The notes: generated from the sequence alone by a model not told the origin. A DNA stretch of 64,000 bases from Planococcus shenhongbingii (GCF_030413635.1 NZ_CP129235.1:3224001-3288000); one strand, 5' to 3'. Counted from the stretch's first letter, positions 7,815 through 16,333 are shown. Numbers and translations are program-made.

Positions 7815-8807
7815 TCAAGCCACTCCTTTCCGCTGCCGGAAAAAGATAAACGCAAAAACCGGTGCTCCGATAAATGCGGTAATTACCCCAATTGGCAATT
7901 CTGTCGGTGAAATGATCGTCCGTGACACCAAATCACAGATGATCAATAACGCGGCACCGTTGATAAAAGACAGCGGCAATACATGCCGATGATCCGAACC
8001 CCATACGAGCCGGGTCATATGCGGCACAACCAAGCCAACAAAGCCGATTGTTCCCGAAACCGCTACAGCCGCTCCAGTCAGAATGGATCCGCTGATGAGA
8101 ATCATCATTTTCCTTTTTTTCACGTCGACTCCCAAATGCTGTGCCCGTTCTTCCCCGAACAGCATGGCATTCAACTCACGCCGGTTTAGCCAAAGCAAGA
8201 AGGATCCGATGAGGATAAACGGCAAGGCCATTTGCACATAGGGCCAGCCTCGCATCGATACACTGCCAAGAAGCCAGCCGATGATTTGCCGAAGCTCTTC
8301 TCCCGTCAGCGCTATCATCAAGGATATGACAGAACCGAGAAACGAACTGAAAATGATTCCTGTCAAAATGACAGTTTCCATTTTCATGGAACGATCGACC
8401 AATTTAGCAAAACCCATTACTGCGAACATCGTCAATAATGCACCCAGCATGCTCATTACCGGCAAAGTATAATTCCCTAAAAACGGGACTGAAATGCCGA
8501 AAAAGAGCGTCATCACAGCGCCGACTGAGGCACCGGATGACACTCCTAAAGTGTAAGGATCGGCCAGCGGGTTTTTAAGCAAGCCTTGGAATGCAGCACC
8601 GGCAATTGCCAGCGCTGCACCTACTAAACCTGCCAGAACCACGCGCGGCATCCGGATATTCCACAAAATATTGGCAGCTGTTTCATCCGACTCAGGGTTC
8701 CACAGCACTTCCGGCGAAATGGAAACCGTGCCGACCGTTACTCCCAGCAGTACAGCCCCTCCCAATAGAATGAAAGAGACGATATAGGCCAGGCTGTTTT
8801 TACTCAC
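7815..8807 (-). CDS. btuC: Corrinoid ABC transporter permease, FecCD family
   Basis: A 330-residue polytopic membrane protein with about ten helices, typical of FecCD/BtuC permeases. Family landmarks are RMPRVVLAGLVGAALAIAG near residue 52, GAAFQGLLKNPLADPYTLG (about 70-88), and the C-terminal GFVGLVVPHMTRLVWG and ELPIGVITAFIGAPVFAFI segments; the middle GLVVPH loop contacts the ATPase. It overlaps btuF by 8 nt and ends one base before the btuD-cbiZ start. Corrinoid specificity comes from the operon and the riboswitch, because iron-siderophore permeases look alike. Confidence 0.92.
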   Translation of the reverse strand: MSKNSLAYIVSFILLGGAVLLGVTVGTVSISPEVLWNPESDETAANILWNIRMPRVVLAGLVGAALAIAGAAFQGLLKNPLADPYTLGVSSGASVGAVMTLFFGISVPFLGNYTLPVMSMLGALLTMFAVMGFAKLVDRSMKMETVILTGIIFSSFLGSVISLMIALTGEELRQIIGWLLGSVSMRGWPYVQMALPFILIGSFLLWLNRRELNAMLFGEERAQHLGVDVKKRKMMILISGSILTGAAVAVSGTIGFVGLVVPHMTRLVWGSDHRHVLPLSFINGAALLIICDLVSRTIISPTELPIGVITAFIGAPVFAFIFFRQRKGVA

Positions 8808-9774
8808 TGAAAACCTCAGGATAAACAGCTTGTGCCATTTCCATCAAGCCTTCTGTCAGGCGCGGGCCAGAACGGGTAACTTTATCCGAATCAACATTAT
8901 AAACCGCATCTTCTTTGACTGCCGTCACTTCAGCAAAGCCGCTGCGCGCTTTGATTTTTTCAACCGCATCCGGCACGTAAGCACCTTCTGTTGACACAAT
9001 CACATCCGGATTGGCTTCGACAATCGCTTCCGGGTCCATGCTGACCCATCCTTCCAGGTCACCAGCCGCGTTTTCCGCGTTGATGATGTCCAGCATTTCA
9101 TCCATGAACGTTCCGCTGCCGGTTGTATAAATTTCCGGATCGCTGCCTACTTCAACAAATACTTTTTTGGGTTCTTCGATTTTGCCCGCTTGTTCTTCGA
9201 TTTCATCTACTTGTGCTTCCATTTCAGAAACGAGTGCATCCGCTTCTTGCATTGTACCGGTTGCTTGTCCAATAATCGTCATTGTGTCATATACTTCGTC
9301 AAAACTTTGGGCTTCCTGGACGACATATACTTTAATGCCGGCATCACGCAATTGCTGAAGTCCAGCCTCGCCGACGCCCACACCTGATTCATGGGCCAAT
9401 ACCAAGTCCGGCTGCAAGCTGATGATTTTTTCAACATTAAATTCCTGCCCGCCGATTTTCTCAACAGTTGCAGCTTCTTCCGGATAATTATCAAAATCGG
9501 ATACCCCGACCATTTTTTCTCCCAATCCGAGTTCATAAGCGATTTCTGTATTTGACGGCACCATGGAAACGATCGCTTTCGGTTCTTCTTCGATTACGAC
9601 TTCTTCTCCCATTGCGTCCTTCATAGTTACTGGAAATTCAGTTTCTGCCACTTCTTTCGGCGGGTCTGCCGGTGTTTCCGCATTTTCTCCTGCAGGTGCC
9701 TCTTGTCCGCCGCATCCTGCTAACAGCATTGCTGCCACTCCTGCACTTGCTCCAAACTTCCAAAACTTCTTCAT
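8800..9774 (-). CDS. btuF: Corrinoid-binding lipoprotein
   Basis: A 324-residue extracellular solute-binding lipoprotein that delivers cobalamin or cobinamide to BtuC. The N-terminus is a signal peptide ending in the lipobox LLAGC with the lipidated cysteine at 21, followed by an acidic, Ala/Pro/Glu-rich linker. The rest is a periplasmic-binding fold of class III: VSMVPSNTEIAYELGLGEKM, VGVSDFDNYP, SLQPDLVLAHE, and a C-terminal TRSGPRLTEGLMEMAQ. It is the first gene behind the cobalamin riboswitch. AAAAGGGG lies about 9 nt before the ATG. Confidence 0.93.
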   Translation of the reverse strand: MKKFWKFGASAGVAAMLLAGCGGQEAPAGENAETPADPPKEVAETEFPVTMKDAMGEEVVIEEEPKAIVSMVPSNTEIAYELGLGEKMVGVSDFDNYPEEAATVEKIGGQEFNVEKIISLQPDLVLAHESGVGVGEAGLQQLRDAGIKVYVVQEAQSFDEVYDTMTIIGQATGTMQEADALVSEMEAQVDEIEEQAGKIEEPKKVFVEVGSDPEIYTTGSGTFMDEMLDIINAENAAGDLEGWVSMDPEAIVEANPDVIVSTEGAYVPDAVEKIKARSGFAEVTAVKEDAVYNVDSDKVTRSGPRLTEGLMEMAQAVYPEVFSE

Positions 9775-9794
9775 CTCGACATCCCCTTTTATAA

Positions 9795-9828
9795 TATAAA
9801 AAATCTCCCACAGGCACTGCGGGAGATT
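9795..9828 (-). terminator. Riboswitch expression-platform terminator
   Basis: On the minus strand a perfect 8-bp stem (AATCTCCC / GGGAGATT) extended by three more pairs including one G-U, with a short loop, is followed by TTTTTATA. It lies after the cobalamin aptamer and about 20 nt before btuF, where a ligand-controlled transcription terminator is expected. Confidence 0.85.
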
Positions 9829-9896
9829 GAAAGGACGACATAAAAAAACGTGTGCATCCAGCCGGTCCTCGCAGGCTTAGTGGGCGTTCTCATAAA

Positions 9897-10056
9897 GGCA
9901 GGTCTCCTGGCTTGTGATTATTGCTTGCTGCACCTTCCCAAAGCGTTGCTTCAGTGGCTTATTTGCAGATAGCTCTCACTTACAGTGGCGGGACCGCGCC
10001 GGAATCGAACCGGCTTCCCTTTTAACTCATGTTCTTAGACATAAGCACCTTTATGA
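9897..10056 (-). promoter_or_regulatory. Cobalamin (adenosylcobalamin) riboswitch
   Basis: Read on the minus strand, the leader contains in order AAAAGGGAAGCCGG, GCCACTGTAAGTGAGAG, AAGCCACTGAAGC, GGGAAGGTGCAGCA and AAGCCAGGAGACCTGCC. These are the conserved core blocks of the cobalamin riboswitch, including the B12-box-like AGCCACTG and GGGAAGG parts. The aptamer precedes an intrinsic terminator and btuF, so coenzyme B12 should switch the whole twelve-gene operon off. The ends are approximate. Confidence 0.93.
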
Positions 10057-10105
10057 TTGAATTATCAAATTATCTTTATTATACACGAAATTCTTTTCGT
10101 GTCTC

Positions 10106-11767
10106 TTACATTTTGTCAGGAGCGGAAACTCCAACTAATTTCAGCGCATTAGCTAAAGTAGTTTTAACAGCTGTGATCAGCGCAAGGCGCGCAGTTGTCA
10201 GTTCCGCATTTGAAGCATCCAATACTTTATTGGCATTATAGAAACTGTGGAATTGAGCCGCCAATTCCTGGATATAAGTAGTCACGCGATGCGGCGCACG
10301 CAGTTTTGCAGCATCTGCCACAACTTGAGGGAAGTCACCGATTTTCTTCAGGACATCGATTTCTTTTTCCGAAGCCAGCAGATCTAAGTTATCTGTGGAA
10401 GCTAAGAATCCTTGCTCTTCCGCTTGGCGCAAAATCGAGCAGATTCGCGCATGGGCATATTGTGAATAATAAACCGGGTTTTCGTTGGATTGTGATACAG
10501 CCAGATCCAAGTCGAAGTCCATATGGGAGTCGCCTGAACGCATAGCGAAGAAATAACGCACTGCATCCAAGCCGACCAATTCAACCAGTTCACGCATCGT
10601 TACTGCTTTCCCGGTGCGTTTGCTCATCTTCATTTTTTCGCCGTCTTTGTACAGCTGAACCATCTGGATGATGCTCACTTCAAGCGTATCGCGATCATAG
10701 CCAAGCGCTTCAATCGCCGCTTTCATGCGCGGGATATAGCCGTGGTGATCAGCTCCCCAGATATTGATCAGCTTATCAAAACCACGGGACAATTTGTCTT
10801 CATGATAAGCGATATCCGGCAGCAAATACGTAAACGTACCGTCGTTCTTGATCAATACTCGGTCTTTGTCATCGCCGAATGTCGTCGAGCGGAACCAAGT
10901 CGCACCGTCTTCTTCGTAAATATGGCCGTTCTCGCGAAGCTTGTTCAGCGCAATTTCAATCTCGCCTTTTTCGTATAGAGAAGTTTCAGAGAACCAGCTG
11001 TCAAATTCAACACGGAAATCAGCCAGGTCTTGTTGCAATTTCGCCAGTTCCACTTTCAAGCCATGTTTGCGGAACGCTTCAAAACGTTCCTCTTTTGTAA
11101 GATGGACAAATTTATCGCCATGCTCTTTCACAAGATCTGCAGCGATGTCTTTGATATCCTGGCCGCGGTAGCCGTCTTCCGGCATATTCAATGGTTCGCC
11201 AAGCGCTTCAAAATAACGTGCTTCGATAGACAGCGCCAAATTGTTAATTTGGTTCCCGGCATCGTTGATATAGTATTCACGCGATACATCGTAACCGGCA
11301 ACATCCAGTACGTTGCAAAGTGAATCGCCAACCGATGAACCGCGGGCATGCCCAAGGTGCAGGTCGCCTGTCGGATTGGCAGATACGAATTCGACTTGAA
11401 TCCGCTGACCTTCCCCTGAATTGGTGCGGCCATAATTCTCTTTTTGCTCCAGGACAGTCTTAACTACGTCCAACAGATAATCTTTTTTGATCGTGATGTT
11501 AATAAACCCGGGTCCTGCAATATCCACTTTTTCGATATTCGCTGTTTCTTTGTCTAGATTTCCGACAATCGCTTCCGCAATGGCACGCGGCGCTTTTTTC
11601 GCTACACGCGCTAATTGCATCGCAATGTTTGTGGCGTAATCGCCGTTCGCTTTGTCTTTCGGTGATTCCAGGTAAACCTCGACTGGTTCAGGCGTCAATT
11701 CCGCTTTCTGAACCGCTTCACTGATTGCCAGTTTAATGGCGTGCTGTACTTTTTCTACTGCATTCAT
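10106..11767 (-). CDS. argS: Arginyl-tRNA synthetase
   Basis: Charges tRNA-Arg in the cytoplasm. The 553-residue class I synthetase has the N-terminal additional domain of ArgRS (residues 1 to about 110), the HIGH-type motif HLGHARGS at 137-144 preceded by [10 protein letters not shown], the KMSK-type motif KMSKRTG in the second half, and the anticodon-binding C-terminus ending [12 protein letters not shown]. The ATG overlaps the stop of the upstream ywiB by 4 nt (ATGA). An AT-rich hairpin about 15 nt downstream (ACACGAAA/TTTCGTGT) may end the transcript. Confidence 0.97.
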   Translation of the reverse strand: MNAVEKVQHAIKLAISEAVQKAELTPEPVEVYLESPKDKANGDYATNIAMQLARVAKKAPRAIAEAIVGNLDKETANIEKVDIAGPGFINITIKKDYLLDVVKTVLEQKENYGRTNSGEGQRIQVEFVSANPTGDLHLGHARGSSVGDSLCNVLDVAGYDVSREYYINDAGNQINNLALSIEARYFEALGEPLNMPEDGYRGQDIKDIAADLVKEHGDKFVHLTKEERFEAFRKHGLKVELAKLQQDLADFRVEFDSWFSETSLYEKGEIEIALNKLRENGHIYEEDGATWFRSTTFGDDKDRVLIKNDGTFTYLLPDIAYHEDKLSRGFDKLINIWGADHHGYIPRMKAAIEALGYDRDTLEVSIIQMVQLYKDGEKMKMSKRTGKAVTMRELVELVGLDAVRYFFAMRSGDSHMDFDLDLAVSQSNENPVYYSQYAHARICSILRQAEEQGFLASTDNLDLLASEKEIDVLKKIGDFPQVVADAAKLRAPHRVTTYIQELAAQFHSFYNANKVLDASNAELTTARLALITAVKTTLANALKLVGVSAPDKM

Positions 11768-12174
11768 TTTTGACCCTCCATAAATTGGATTTCCATTTCA
11801 TATTCTCCGGCATGAGCAGAGCCCATTGCCAGATCGTAGCGGACTTTAAAACGTGTATCGCTGATCGTCAGCTCATGGGCTTTTGTCGTCAGCATAAAAG
11901 TGCCTTGCTCATTTGTTAAATTCCCTGTTTGTTCTTTATGTAATAAAAACGGTAGCCGCATCTGCAGGCCGCCGCTTCTCATAATCACAGCTTCGTTTTC
12001 GCCGAGTTTTACTGTGGTCCGGATCAACAGCTCTTCCAGCTGCTCCTCGTACTGCAAGTAGCGCAGATCGTTTTTTATTGTCAGCGTGCCGTGTGACCAC
12101 AACTCCATCAGCTGTTCTTCTGCGTCTGGCTGACGGATAATCGTCGTGAGTTTTATTTTCACAGCTTTTTGCAT
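11764..12174 (-). CDS. ywiB: DUF1934 family protein (YwiB)
   Basis: A 136-residue beta-rich cytoplasmic protein of the DUF1934 family, function unknown. It starts [15 protein letters not shown] and ends [25 protein letters not shown]. The start at 12174 is set by AAAGGAGG 7 nt upstream; a longer frame upstream has no such site. It overlaps argS by 4 nt, an arrangement that I recall being shared with B. subtilis, so co-translation with ArgRS is likely. No catalytic motif is evident. Confidence 0.85.
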   Translation of the reverse strand: MQKAVKIKLTTIIRQPDAEEQLMELWSHGTLTIKNDLRYLQYEEQLEELLIRTTVKLGENEAVIMRSGGLQMRLPFLLHKEQTGNLTNEQGTFMLTTKAHELTISDTRFKVRYDLAMGSAHAGEYEMEIQFMEGQK

Positions 12175-12211
12175 TCCGCCGCCTCCTTTATGTAATAGCA
12201 ATAGCCTTTTT

Positions 12212-12241
12212 ATTATAGCCCGATTCAAGGTTCTATTTCAA
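12212..12241 (-). promoter_or_regulatory. SigA-type promoter of ywiB-argS
   Basis: On the minus strand TTGAAA (12236-12241), an 18-nt spacer and a perfect TATAAT (12212-12217) lie about 38 nt before the ywiB start. Confidence 0.75.
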
Positions 12242-12291
12242 TTTAAGTTTCATTTTATGCTCTGAAGGAATGGCATTGAAATTTGGCTAGA

Positions 12292-12318
12292 CAAAAAACC
12301 ACCCATTAGGAGTGGTTT
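12292..12318 (-). terminator. Intrinsic terminator downstream of hmoB
   Basis: A stem AAACCAC / GTGGTTT with inner CC/GG pairs, followed on the minus strand by six T residues, begins about 14 nt after the hmoB stop. Confidence 0.85.
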
Positions 12319-12331
12319 CAAGAAGTCATTT

Positions 12332-12829
12332 TCATTTGATATACGTTTTCACAAAAGAAGGACGAGGAAAGATATTCGGCTTCTTATCGATTCCTTCAGA
12401 CGTTCCCCGCTTCGCATGAGCGTGGCCGTAAGCCTGTGATTGCTGCCAGTCTGTAAACGACTTCTCGTCTTTCCATAACGTCAGGATGATGTACGTATCC
12501 GAATTGACAGGGCGCAACACGCGGATGGCCGCAAAGCCGGGCTCTTTCTCGACCATGCCCGCTCTATTTTGGAAACGCGATTCAAATAGCTCACGGCCTT
12601 CATCCGTTACCGGAATATTATTGAATACGGCATAATAGCCGTCGTTGATGTCACCGACAGCATTCAGCACCTGATACGCTTCAAATCCCTGCAAAGGAGC
12701 TCCGCCATCTGATTCATAAAGCAATACCGATTCCTCGCCGTCGACTAAATACACAAGCCGCGCATTCGCCATAGCTGCCAGGATTGCCACGCCCTGGTCC
12801 CGATGACCAGTCCATTTGTATAGTTCCAT
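12332..12829 (-). CDS. hmoB: HmoB-like haem-degrading monooxygenase (antibiotic biosynthesis monooxygenase fold)
   Basis: A 165-residue protein with a C-terminal ABM/haem-oxygenase-like ferredoxin fold: NNIPVTDEGRELFESRFQNR (about 90-109), EKEPGFAAIRVLRP, and IILTLWKDEKSFTDWQQS near residue 125, where a Trp contacts haem in IsdG-type enzymes. The extra N-terminal domain and the length match HmoB of B. subtilis. It may open haem rings for iron recovery or act as a haem-binding protein. The ATG at 12829 is preferred to the GTG at 12838 because AGAGGTG then has normal spacing. It has its own terminator and no obvious operon partner. Confidence 0.8.
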   Translation of the reverse strand: MELYKWTGHRDQGVAILAAMANARLVYLVDGEESVLLYESDGGAPLQGFEAYQVLNAVGDINDGYYAVFNNIPVTDEGRELFESRFQNRAGMVEKEPGFAAIRVLRPVNSDTYIILTLWKDEKSFTDWQQSQAYGHAHAKRGTSEGIDKKPNIFPRPSFVKTYIK

Positions 12830-12903
12830 TGTCAGCACCTCTTCCAGTTAATGTTTCTTTCTTATCTTACCGTTTTTAATGGAGAGATTCTATTTTCGGG
12901 GCG

Positions 12904-13029
12904 CTATGGTCAGTTATTGTGGTTCTATGATCACTCGGTGGAGTTCTATGATCAGTTTTCGCGGTTCTATGATCACTCATGGCCTCTCTATGATCACTCA
13001 ACGTATTTCTATGATCATTCGCCTGTTTC
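12904..13029. repeat. 21-bp phased array 1, word CTATGATCA, six copies
   Basis: The word CTATG(A/G)TCA begins at 12904, 12925, 12946, 12967, 12988 and 13009: six copies at exactly 21-bp intervals. Two T residues usually precede the word, and the 10 bp between copies are unrelated. An intrinsic terminator follows 27 bp later on the plus strand. No gene accounts for the array, which lies between the hmoB start and the speB end. Confidence 0.95.
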
Positions 13030-13055
13030 ACACAGTTTTTTAGTTTAAAAAAGTT

Positions 13056-13092
13056 AAAGCCGGCCTGGAAAATTCCAGACCGGCTTTTTTTA
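13056..13092 (+). terminator. Terminator next to phased array 1 (probably bidirectional)
   Basis: A long stem (AAAGCCGG..CTGGAA / TTCCAG..CCGGCTTT) is followed by seven T residues on the plus strand. On the minus strand it is followed by a weaker T-rich stretch and could also end the speB transcript. Confidence 0.8.
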
Positions 13093-13111
13093 TTAGAGAT
13101 TGGCGGAAAAA

Positions 13112-13253
13112 GCGTTTCCGCTTTTCTTATTGTCCAGCTTCGGCGATCAAACCTTTGGGTCATAAGCCGTTCCGACTGTGTGATAAAGTGCACCACTTCG
13201 CCGGCCCGTCTTATGCCCGTCAGGTTTTGCACGATCGCCTCCGCTTTTCTTAT
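13112..13253 (-). repeat. Structured intergenic repeat, CATAAG-hairpin type, abutting speB stop
   Basis: Read on the minus strand it begins TAAGAAAAGCGGAGGCGATCG, whose TAA is the speB stop codon. It then has a long hairpin CATAAGACGGGCCGG ... CCGTTCCGAC-type arms closing with CTTATG, and ends with GCCGAAGCTGGACAATAAG. Nearly the same unit occurs at 16333-16460. Confidence 0.88.
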
Positions 13254-14122
13254 TTCACCCAGCCCAAAATCATTTCGCGAATCAACTTGCTTGCCGTATT
13301 GGCAGTTTGATCCGAATGATCATAAACTGGACATACTTCAACAAGGTCAAAGCCGACAACGTTGATATCCGACGCTGCGATTGCGTGGATGGATGCGAGC
13401 AGCTCACGTGAAGTAATGCCGCCTGCATCAACCGTGCCAGTTCCTGGCGCATGCGCCGGGTCGAGTACATCGATGTCGATCGTGACATATACCGGACGTC
13501 CGGCAAGAGTCGGCAAAACTTCTTTCAGCGGCTCCAGCACTTCGAATTTCGAAATGTGCATGCCTTGCTCTTTTGCCCATTCAAATTCTTCTTTCATACC
13601 GGAACGGATGCCAAATGAATAGACGTTTGTCGGCCCGATATGGTCTGCAATTTTGCGGATCGGCGTGGAATGTGAATATTCTTCACCTTCGTAGTTTTCA
13701 CGAAGGTCCGTGTGCGCGTCAAAATGGATAATCGCCAAATCTTTGTATTTGCTTGCCACTGCTCTCATGACCGGCAATGATACTAAGTGCTCGCCGCCCA
13801 TACCCATTGGAATTTTGCCATCAGCAAGAAGTGTGTGGACATAGGTTTCTATTTCAAGCAAGGATTTTTCCGGATTGCCGAACGGCAAGGGAATATCTCC
13901 GGCGTCAAAGAATTTCACATCGTCGAGCTCCCGGTCCAGATACGGGCTGTACTCTTCCAAACCGATAGATACTTCACGTATTTTGTTTGGGCCGAAGCGT
14001 GAACCCGGGCGGTAACTTACCGTCCAATCCATTGGCATGCCGTAAAGCACTGCTTTGGATTCTTCGTAATTCGGATGGCTTTTGATGAAAACTTTTCCTG
14101 AATATGTCTCGTCAAATCTCAT
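13250..14122 (-). CDS. speB: Agmatinase
   Basis: Hydrolyses agmatine to putrescine and urea, feeding spermidine synthesis. The 290-residue ureohydrolase carries the dimanganese motifs GGEH (109-112), HFDAHTD (133-139) and DIDVLDPAHAPGTGT (about 212-226). The start is ATG 3 nt after the speE stop region, and the pair is transcribed speE-speB as in B. subtilis. The stop codon TAA is also the first base triplet of a repeated element (TAAGAAAAGCGG). The catalytic residues are complete. Confidence 0.96.
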   Translation of the reverse strand: MRFDETYSGKVFIKSHPNYEESKAVLYGMPMDWTVSYRPGSRFGPNKIREVSIGLEEYSPYLDRELDDVKFFDAGDIPLPFGNPEKSLLEIETYVHTLLADGKIPMGMGGEHLVSLPVMRAVASKYKDLAIIHFDAHTDLRENYEGEEYSHSTPIRKIADHIGPTNVYSFGIRSGMKEEFEWAKEQGMHISKFEVLEPLKEVLPTLAGRPVYVTIDIDVLDPAHAPGTGTVDAGGITSRELLASIHAIAASDINVVGFDLVEVCPVYDHSDQTANTASKLIREMILGWVK

Positions 14123-14125
14123 CGT

Positions 14126-14959
14126 TTATTCGCCTGCCATATCTTTCACGAATTTTGGCAATACGAATGCCGCATTGTGCAATTCTTTTGTATAATACTT
14201 TGTTTCGATGTCATGGAAACGCTCAGCTGGCACTTCCAATGGATTGTATTTTTTCGAACCGATTGTGAATGCCCACAGACCGCTCGGGTAAGTCGGGATA
14301 TTCGCCAAATACAATTTCGTGATCGGGAAAATTTCCTTTACATCTTTTTGTACTTGTTCGATCAATTCTGCTTTGAACCAAGGGTTGTCAGACTGTGCGA
14401 CGAAAATGCCGTCTTCTTTCAATGCGCGGGAAATCCCTGCGTAAAAGCCTTTAGTGAACAAGTTTACTGCTGGGCCCACTGGTTCAGTTGAATCAACCAT
14501 GATGACATCGTATTTGTTTTCGGACTCCGCAATGTGCATAAAGCCGTCTCCGACAATCACTTCAACACGTGCATCTTCAAGGCCTGATGCGATTGAAGGC
14601 AAGAATTTTTTCGAGTACTCGATCACTTTGCCGTCAATATCGACAAGTGTCGCTTTTTTAACAGAAGGATGCTTGAGCACTTCACGGATCACTCCGCCGT
14701 CTCCGCCGCCAACAACCAGAACGTTCTCTGGATTAGGATGAGTAAACAATGGAACGTGCGCCACCATTTCATGATAAACGAATTCATCTTTTTCAGACGT
14801 CATAACCATGCCGTCAAGGAAGAGCATATTGCCCCATTCAGCCGTTTCTGCCATCTCCAAGTATTGGAAATCCGTTTGCTCGGTGTGAAGCGTTTTATTG
14901 ATTTTCATCGTAATCCCGAAATTCTCGGTTTGTTTTTCTGTATACCAAAATCCTGCCAT
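14126..14959 (-). CDS. speE: Spermidine synthase (polyamine aminopropyltransferase)
   Basis: Transfers aminopropyl from decarboxylated S-adenosylmethionine to putrescine. The 277-residue protein has the N-terminal beta domain ([15 protein letters not shown]), the nucleotide-binding [16 protein letters not shown] near residue 80, DGFMHIAES, and the active-site loop [10 protein letters not shown] around residue 157. AAAAGGAG precedes the ATG. A SigA-type promoter lies 46-73 nt upstream. First gene of the speE-speB operon. Confidence 0.97.
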   Translation of the reverse strand: MAGFWYTEKQTENFGITMKINKTLHTEQTDFQYLEMAETAEWGNMLFLDGMVMTSEKDEFVYHEMVAHVPLFTHPNPENVLVVGGGDGGVIREVLKHPSVKKATLVDIDGKVIEYSKKFLPSIASGLEDARVEVIVGDGFMHIAESENKYDVIMVDSTEPVGPAVNLFTKGFYAGISRALKEDGIFVAQSDNPWFKAELIEQVQKDVKEIFPITKLYLANIPTYPSGLWAFTIGSKKYNPLEVPAERFHDIETKYYTKELHNAAFVLPKFVKDMAGE

Positions 14960-15004
14960 CTATAATCAAACTCCTTTTCCCGTCATTTTAAAACTACTTA
15001 AAAA

Positions 15005-15032
15005 AGTATAATTCTTTTTAATGAAAGTGCAA
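15005..15032 (-). promoter_or_regulatory. SigA-type promoter of speE-speB
   Basis: On the minus strand TTGCAC (15027-15032), a 16-nt spacer and TATACT (15005-15010) lie upstream of speE. Confidence 0.7.
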
Positions 15033-15040
15033 TAAATTTT

Positions 15041-15279
15041 TCGCGCTTTAAAGGTCCGTAGGGTTTCCGCTTTTCGAGCGGAATACCACGGGCCTTAAAA
15101 GCCCGATTGGATCAACTAGCAATCAGGGAGGTACAACTTCCCTGATTGAGTTTCTCTTTATCGCGCTTAAAGGTCCGTAGGGTCTCCGTTTTTCGAGCGG
15201 AAAACCACGGGCCTTAAAAACCCGGTTGGATCAACTAGCAATCAGGGAGATACAACTTCCCTAGTTGAGTTTCTCTATG
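15041..15279. repeat. Tandem duplication of a 119-120 bp hairpin-rich unit
   Basis: Two near-identical units (15041-15160 and 15161-15279) each hold two hairpins. The first has arms AAGG.CCGT..GG and CC.CGG.CCTT around a CCGC/GCGG tip. The second is CAATCAGGGAG / CTTCCCTGATTG. Small substitutions in arms and loops separate the copies. A diverged relative lies at 41045-41125. The unit sits between speE and ywhD with no gene in it. Confidence 0.9.
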
Positions 15280-15324
15280 CATAGTCCTCTTTACCCGATG
15301 CAATTCTTAATATGCCCGAAATAA

Positions 15325-15372
15325 AAAGGTTTTCTGTACTGGGAATCTTTCCCTTCACAGAAAACCCTTTTA
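15325..15372 (-). terminator. Probable terminator of the ywhD transcript
   Basis: On the minus strand an AAGGGTTTTCTGT / ACAGAAAACCTT stem with an inner GGGAAA/TTCCC-type helix runs into TTTTTATTT. It lies about 200 nt after the ywhD stop. Confidence 0.65.
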
Positions 15373-15491
15373 TCCTGATAGCGCGGAGAAAGAGACATGA
15401 GGCATTGGGCTTGGGTTTTCTCACAATGGCTCACGGCACTTGCCCGCATTTCAGGTGTCCTAGCTTTCTATTTAAAAGCTGTAGTTATAGT

Positions 15492-15578
15492 TTACTTCCT
15501 TTTTTGGCCAACTTCAACCGCCTGTCGAAAGCATTTCCAAATGTCACAATTCGTACAAATCCTATTTTTATTATACAT
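15492..15578 (-). CDS. Possible 28-residue cysteine-containing peptide overlapping the ywhD stop
   Basis: An ATG inside the last codons of ywhD (8-nt overlap) opens a 28-codon frame, MYNKNRICTNCDIWKCFRQ and nine more residues, with Cys at 8, 11 and 16. AAGGG lies a few nt upstream, within ywhD. The C-x2-C-x4-C pattern is suggestive of metal binding, but such a short frame can arise by chance and I recognise no family. It is listed as a candidate only. Confidence 0.25.
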   Translation of the reverse strand: MYNKNRICTNCDIWKCFRQAVEVGQKRK

Positions 15579-16086
15579 CCAGCCCTTGACGAAGTTGTTC
15601 AGTACTGCGTTCCCACAATTCGAGATTGTGTTTTTTCAAGTATTCTGCCAAAACCCGTTTAGAAGCTTCATCCATATGGTCAATGATAATTTTCCGTTTC
15701 ATCGACTTGTCCATTAAATTGACGTGGTCAGCTAAAATTTTATAACCCCGGCGTTTTTCGCGATTAACGACCATTTCGCAAGCCGTTACTCCAGCGTAAT
15801 AAGGGCCTTGCGGATTGAAATCGATGGTAATCCACACCAGCCAATACGGTTTGCCTCCGGCTGAATCTTCCCGGTTCACAGTGAATTTAATGCCGCGTTC
15901 CACTTCGCTGCGTGCATGCATCGCGCCAATGTCAACAAATGCTTCGCCTTCTTCTATGTCAATAAAAAGCGGAGATACGTTTTCCAAAGACAGTGAACCT
16001 ATGCCATAGCCTTTATGGCCGTCTGTCGGAGCGTTCTTGATGATTGTGAATCCCACTTTTTGTTTTGGTTTTTCTTCATTTGCCAT
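15571..16086 (-). CDS. ywhD: YwhD family protein
   Basis: A 171-residue cytoplasmic protein matching YwhD of B. subtilis in length and in the conserved blocks GFTIIKNAPTDGHKGYG (about residues 14-30), AFVDIGAMHARSEVERGIKF and WITIDFNPQGPYYAGVTACE. Function unknown. GGGAGG lies 8 nt before the ATG at 16086; a 33-codon extension upstream has no ribosome site. The neighbourhood (speB, speE, ywhD, ywhB) parallels B. subtilis, but pbpG and ywhC, expected on either side, are absent here. Confidence 0.88.
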   Translation of the reverse strand: MANEEKPKQKVGFTIIKNAPTDGHKGYGIGSLSLENVSPLFIDIEEGEAFVDIGAMHARSEVERGIKFTVNREDSAGGKPYWLVWITIDFNPQGPYYAGVTACEMVVNREKRRGYKILADHVNLMDKSMKRKIIIDHMDEASKRVLAEYLKKHNLELWERSTEQLRQGLDV

Positions 16087-16147
16087 GTGTACATTCCTCC
16101 CGTTCTGATATGATTGATGTATCTTTAAAAAAGGAGCTGTAACTATT

Positions 16148-16333
16148 ATGCCATACGTAACTGTCAAAATGCTCGAAGGCCGCACAGAAGATCAAAAGCG
16201 TGCATTGGTCGAGAAAGTAACTGAAGCGGTATCCGAAACCACTGGTGCTCCAGTTGAAAACGTAGTCGTCTTTATTGAAGATATGAAGAAAACCGACTAC
16301 GGCGTTAAAGGTAAGCTATTTAGTGATATCTAA
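16148..16333 (+). CDS. ywhB: 4-oxalocrotonate tautomerase family protein (YwhB-like)
   Basis: A 61-residue protein MPYVTVKMLEGRTEDQKRAL with the catalytic N-terminal Pro-1 exposed after Met removal and Arg at position 12 of the precursor region, typical of the small tautomerase family. It assembles as hexamers and catalyses keto-enol isomerisation in vitro; the physiological substrate in Bacillus relatives is unclear. AAGGAG lies about 9 nt upstream. It is divergent from ywhD with 61 nt between the starts. A structured repeat begins directly at its TAA stop. Confidence 0.92.
   Translation: MPYVTVKMLEGRTEDQKRALVEKVTEAVSETTGAPVENVVVFIEDMKKTDYGVKGKLFSDI

Noticed and set aside
9990-10020. Sequence like a tRNA T-arm (GGTTCGATTCCGG on the minus strand).
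   Set aside because: It is embedded in the conserved cobalamin riboswitch core, and no acceptor, D or anticodon arms can be found around it.
10078-10105. TATAAT in the hairpin region upstream of the cobalamin riboswitch as the operon promoter.
   Set aside because: No acceptable -35 box lies 16-18 nt upstream; the real start may be here but is not supported by sequence alone.
12904-13029. CRISPR-like array.
   Set aside because: Words of 9-13 nt with 8-12 nt spacers are far too short, and no cas genes are in the window.
12851-13232. Open frames through phased array 1 giving repeated FYDHS or SDHR heptads.
   Set aside because: A 21-bp pitch keeps any frame open automatically; there is no ribosome site or start, and the terminator and repeat element lie inside the minus-strand frame.
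15397-15717. Hydrophobic 106-codon plus-strand frame between speE and ywhD.
   Set aside because: Its second half is antisense to ywhD, there is no good ribosome site, and no family is recognisable.
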